DNA of 6,045 nt from CAZBGR01 sp964491535 (GTDB lineage: Bacteria; Bacillota_I; Bacilli_A; RF39; UBA660): NCBI GenBank assembly GCA_964491535.1, contig CAZBGR010000035.1, positions 1 through 6,045 on the forward strand, in the 5' to 3' direction. Positions within the stretch are counted from its first letter, which is position 1. Every line of letters starts with the position of its first letter. The notes beneath the pieces are model-generated. The model was not told where the DNA came from. It saw only the letters and a program-made list of their open reading frames with translations, and ran no database searches. Both the position numbers and the translations under genes were made by a program. Positions 5,732 through 6,045 of the stretch are shown piece by piece.

Positions 5732-5764
5732 TAAGTAAGATAATAAGCAAGATTTAAGCAAGAT
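5732..5764 (+). repeat. Three phased direct repeats upstream of the fic promoter
   Basis: The 10-mer TAAG(T/C)AAGAT occurs three times, at 5732-5741, 5744-5753 and 5755-5764, with starts 12 and 11 bp apart, close to one helical turn. The last copy ends 2 bp before the -35 box. Such phasing suits a DNA-binding protein stacking on one face of the helix. The function as an activator or operator site is inferred. Confidence 0.5.
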
Positions 5765-5766
5765 AA

Positions 5767-5795
5767 TTGATTATAAATTATATAAATAGTATAAT
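5767..5795 (+). promoter_or_regulatory. Sigma-A promoter of the fic gene
   Basis: TTGATT (5767-5772), a 17-nt spacer and a consensus TATAAT (5790-5795) predict a start near 5802, 23 nt before the fic ATG. The ribosome site GAGG (5814-5817) lies within the short leader, 7 nt before the start codon. Confidence 0.7.
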
Positions 5796-5824
5796 ATAAA
5801 TGAAAGAAAAATTGAGGTAAAACT

Positions 5825-6045
5825 ATGGAAAAATATACTTCACTATTTTCTATAACTAATAAAATGCTTGATCCAGTAGCAACTATTATGGAGAAGATAG
5901 GAAAACTAGATAATTATAATAGTTTAAATAAAATATCTATGTTAAGAAGAAATAATCGAATCAATTCATTCATCTCTTGCAATTGAAACCAATTCATTAT
6001 CATTAAATCAAGTTAAAGATATTATAAATGGTAAAATGGTTTTAG
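5825..6045 (+). pseudogene. fic: Fic family protein, N-terminal part, frameshifted and cut by the window edge
   Basis: Fic proteins use ATP to add AMP to Tyr, Ser or Thr of target proteins, often as toxins or stress regulators. The first frame gives MEKYTSLFSITNKML followed by a helical stretch and LRRNNRINS, then runs to a TGA at 5984-5986 (53 codons). A second frame, open from 5964 to the end of the window, continues as IHSSLAIETNSLSLNQVKD and so on. Joined, they read like the usual Fic N-terminal domain (RIxSIHSSLAIExNSLSLxQV, from memory of the family). The break needs +1 or -2 mod 3, and loss of one 5-bp AATTC-type repeat unit would restore RINSIHSSLAIE exactly. The catalytic HPFxxGNG region lies outside the window, so its state is unknown. 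Promoter and ribosome site are intact, so the damage is recent, phase-variable, or a sequencing error. Confidence 0.8.

Noticed and set aside
5732..5764. CRISPR array or replication-origin iterons
   Set aside because: There are only three 10-bp units with 1-2 bp between them, so no spacers. No replication initiator gene or DnaA-box cluster is in the window.

Overview
This is a low-GC, AT-rich bacterial window. RecG codons are mostly AT-ending, Shine-Dalgarno sequences are mostly good, promoters are sigma-A-like, and Trp is always TGG, with TGA acting as a stop in the last gene. It suggests a host-associated member of the Firmicutes/Bacilli (Erysipelotrichia- or RF39-like, Mollicutes-relative type). 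The exact taxon cannot be fixed from this window.

Layout. (1) Positions 1-729 hold a small two-gene operon. A promoter whose -35 box lies inside a perfect 10-bp inverted repeat drives a 129-aa single-membrane-segment protein and an 80-aa soluble protein, both unrecognised. A strong hairpin follows. (2) Positions 821-952, minus strand, hold a promoter with perfect spacing, two hairpins and a classic terminator. This is a candidate small RNA of about 97 nt with no ORF, resembling the antisense RNA half of a type I toxin-antitoxin locus. (3) Positions 999-2999 encode full-length RecG, the branched-DNA helicase, on its own extended -10 promoter. (4) Positions 3486-5367 hold a complete type II restriction-modification operon closely resembling HinfI (GANTC). 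An N6-adenine methyltransferase with a C-terminal RAMA domain comes first, and an overlapping PD-(D/E)XK endonuclease follows. No controller (C) gene is present. (5) The operon is bracketed by two diverged copies of one intergenic unit (about 3043-3246 and 5403-5555). Each ends in the same terminator hairpin, whose pairing is kept despite base changes. The upstream copy also carries a promoter and an extra hairpin and looks like a second small-RNA gene. (6) From 5825 to the window edge is the start of a fic gene (Fic/AMPylator family). It has a good promoter and RBS, but a frameshift after about 48 codons falls in a short repeat. Three 10-bp direct repeats sit just upstream of its -35 box.

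Taken together, recG and the first operon look like chromosomal backbone. The HinfI-like pair looks like a cassette acquired between recG and fic, flanked by repeats. The methyltransferase would protect host GANTC sites and the endonuclease would cut unmodified incoming DNA. The methyltransferase-first order and the endonuclease start embedded in the methyltransferase gene are the only regulatory clues visible. The two candidate small RNAs, the phased repeats ahead of fic and the frameshifted fic reading frame are the least explained parts.
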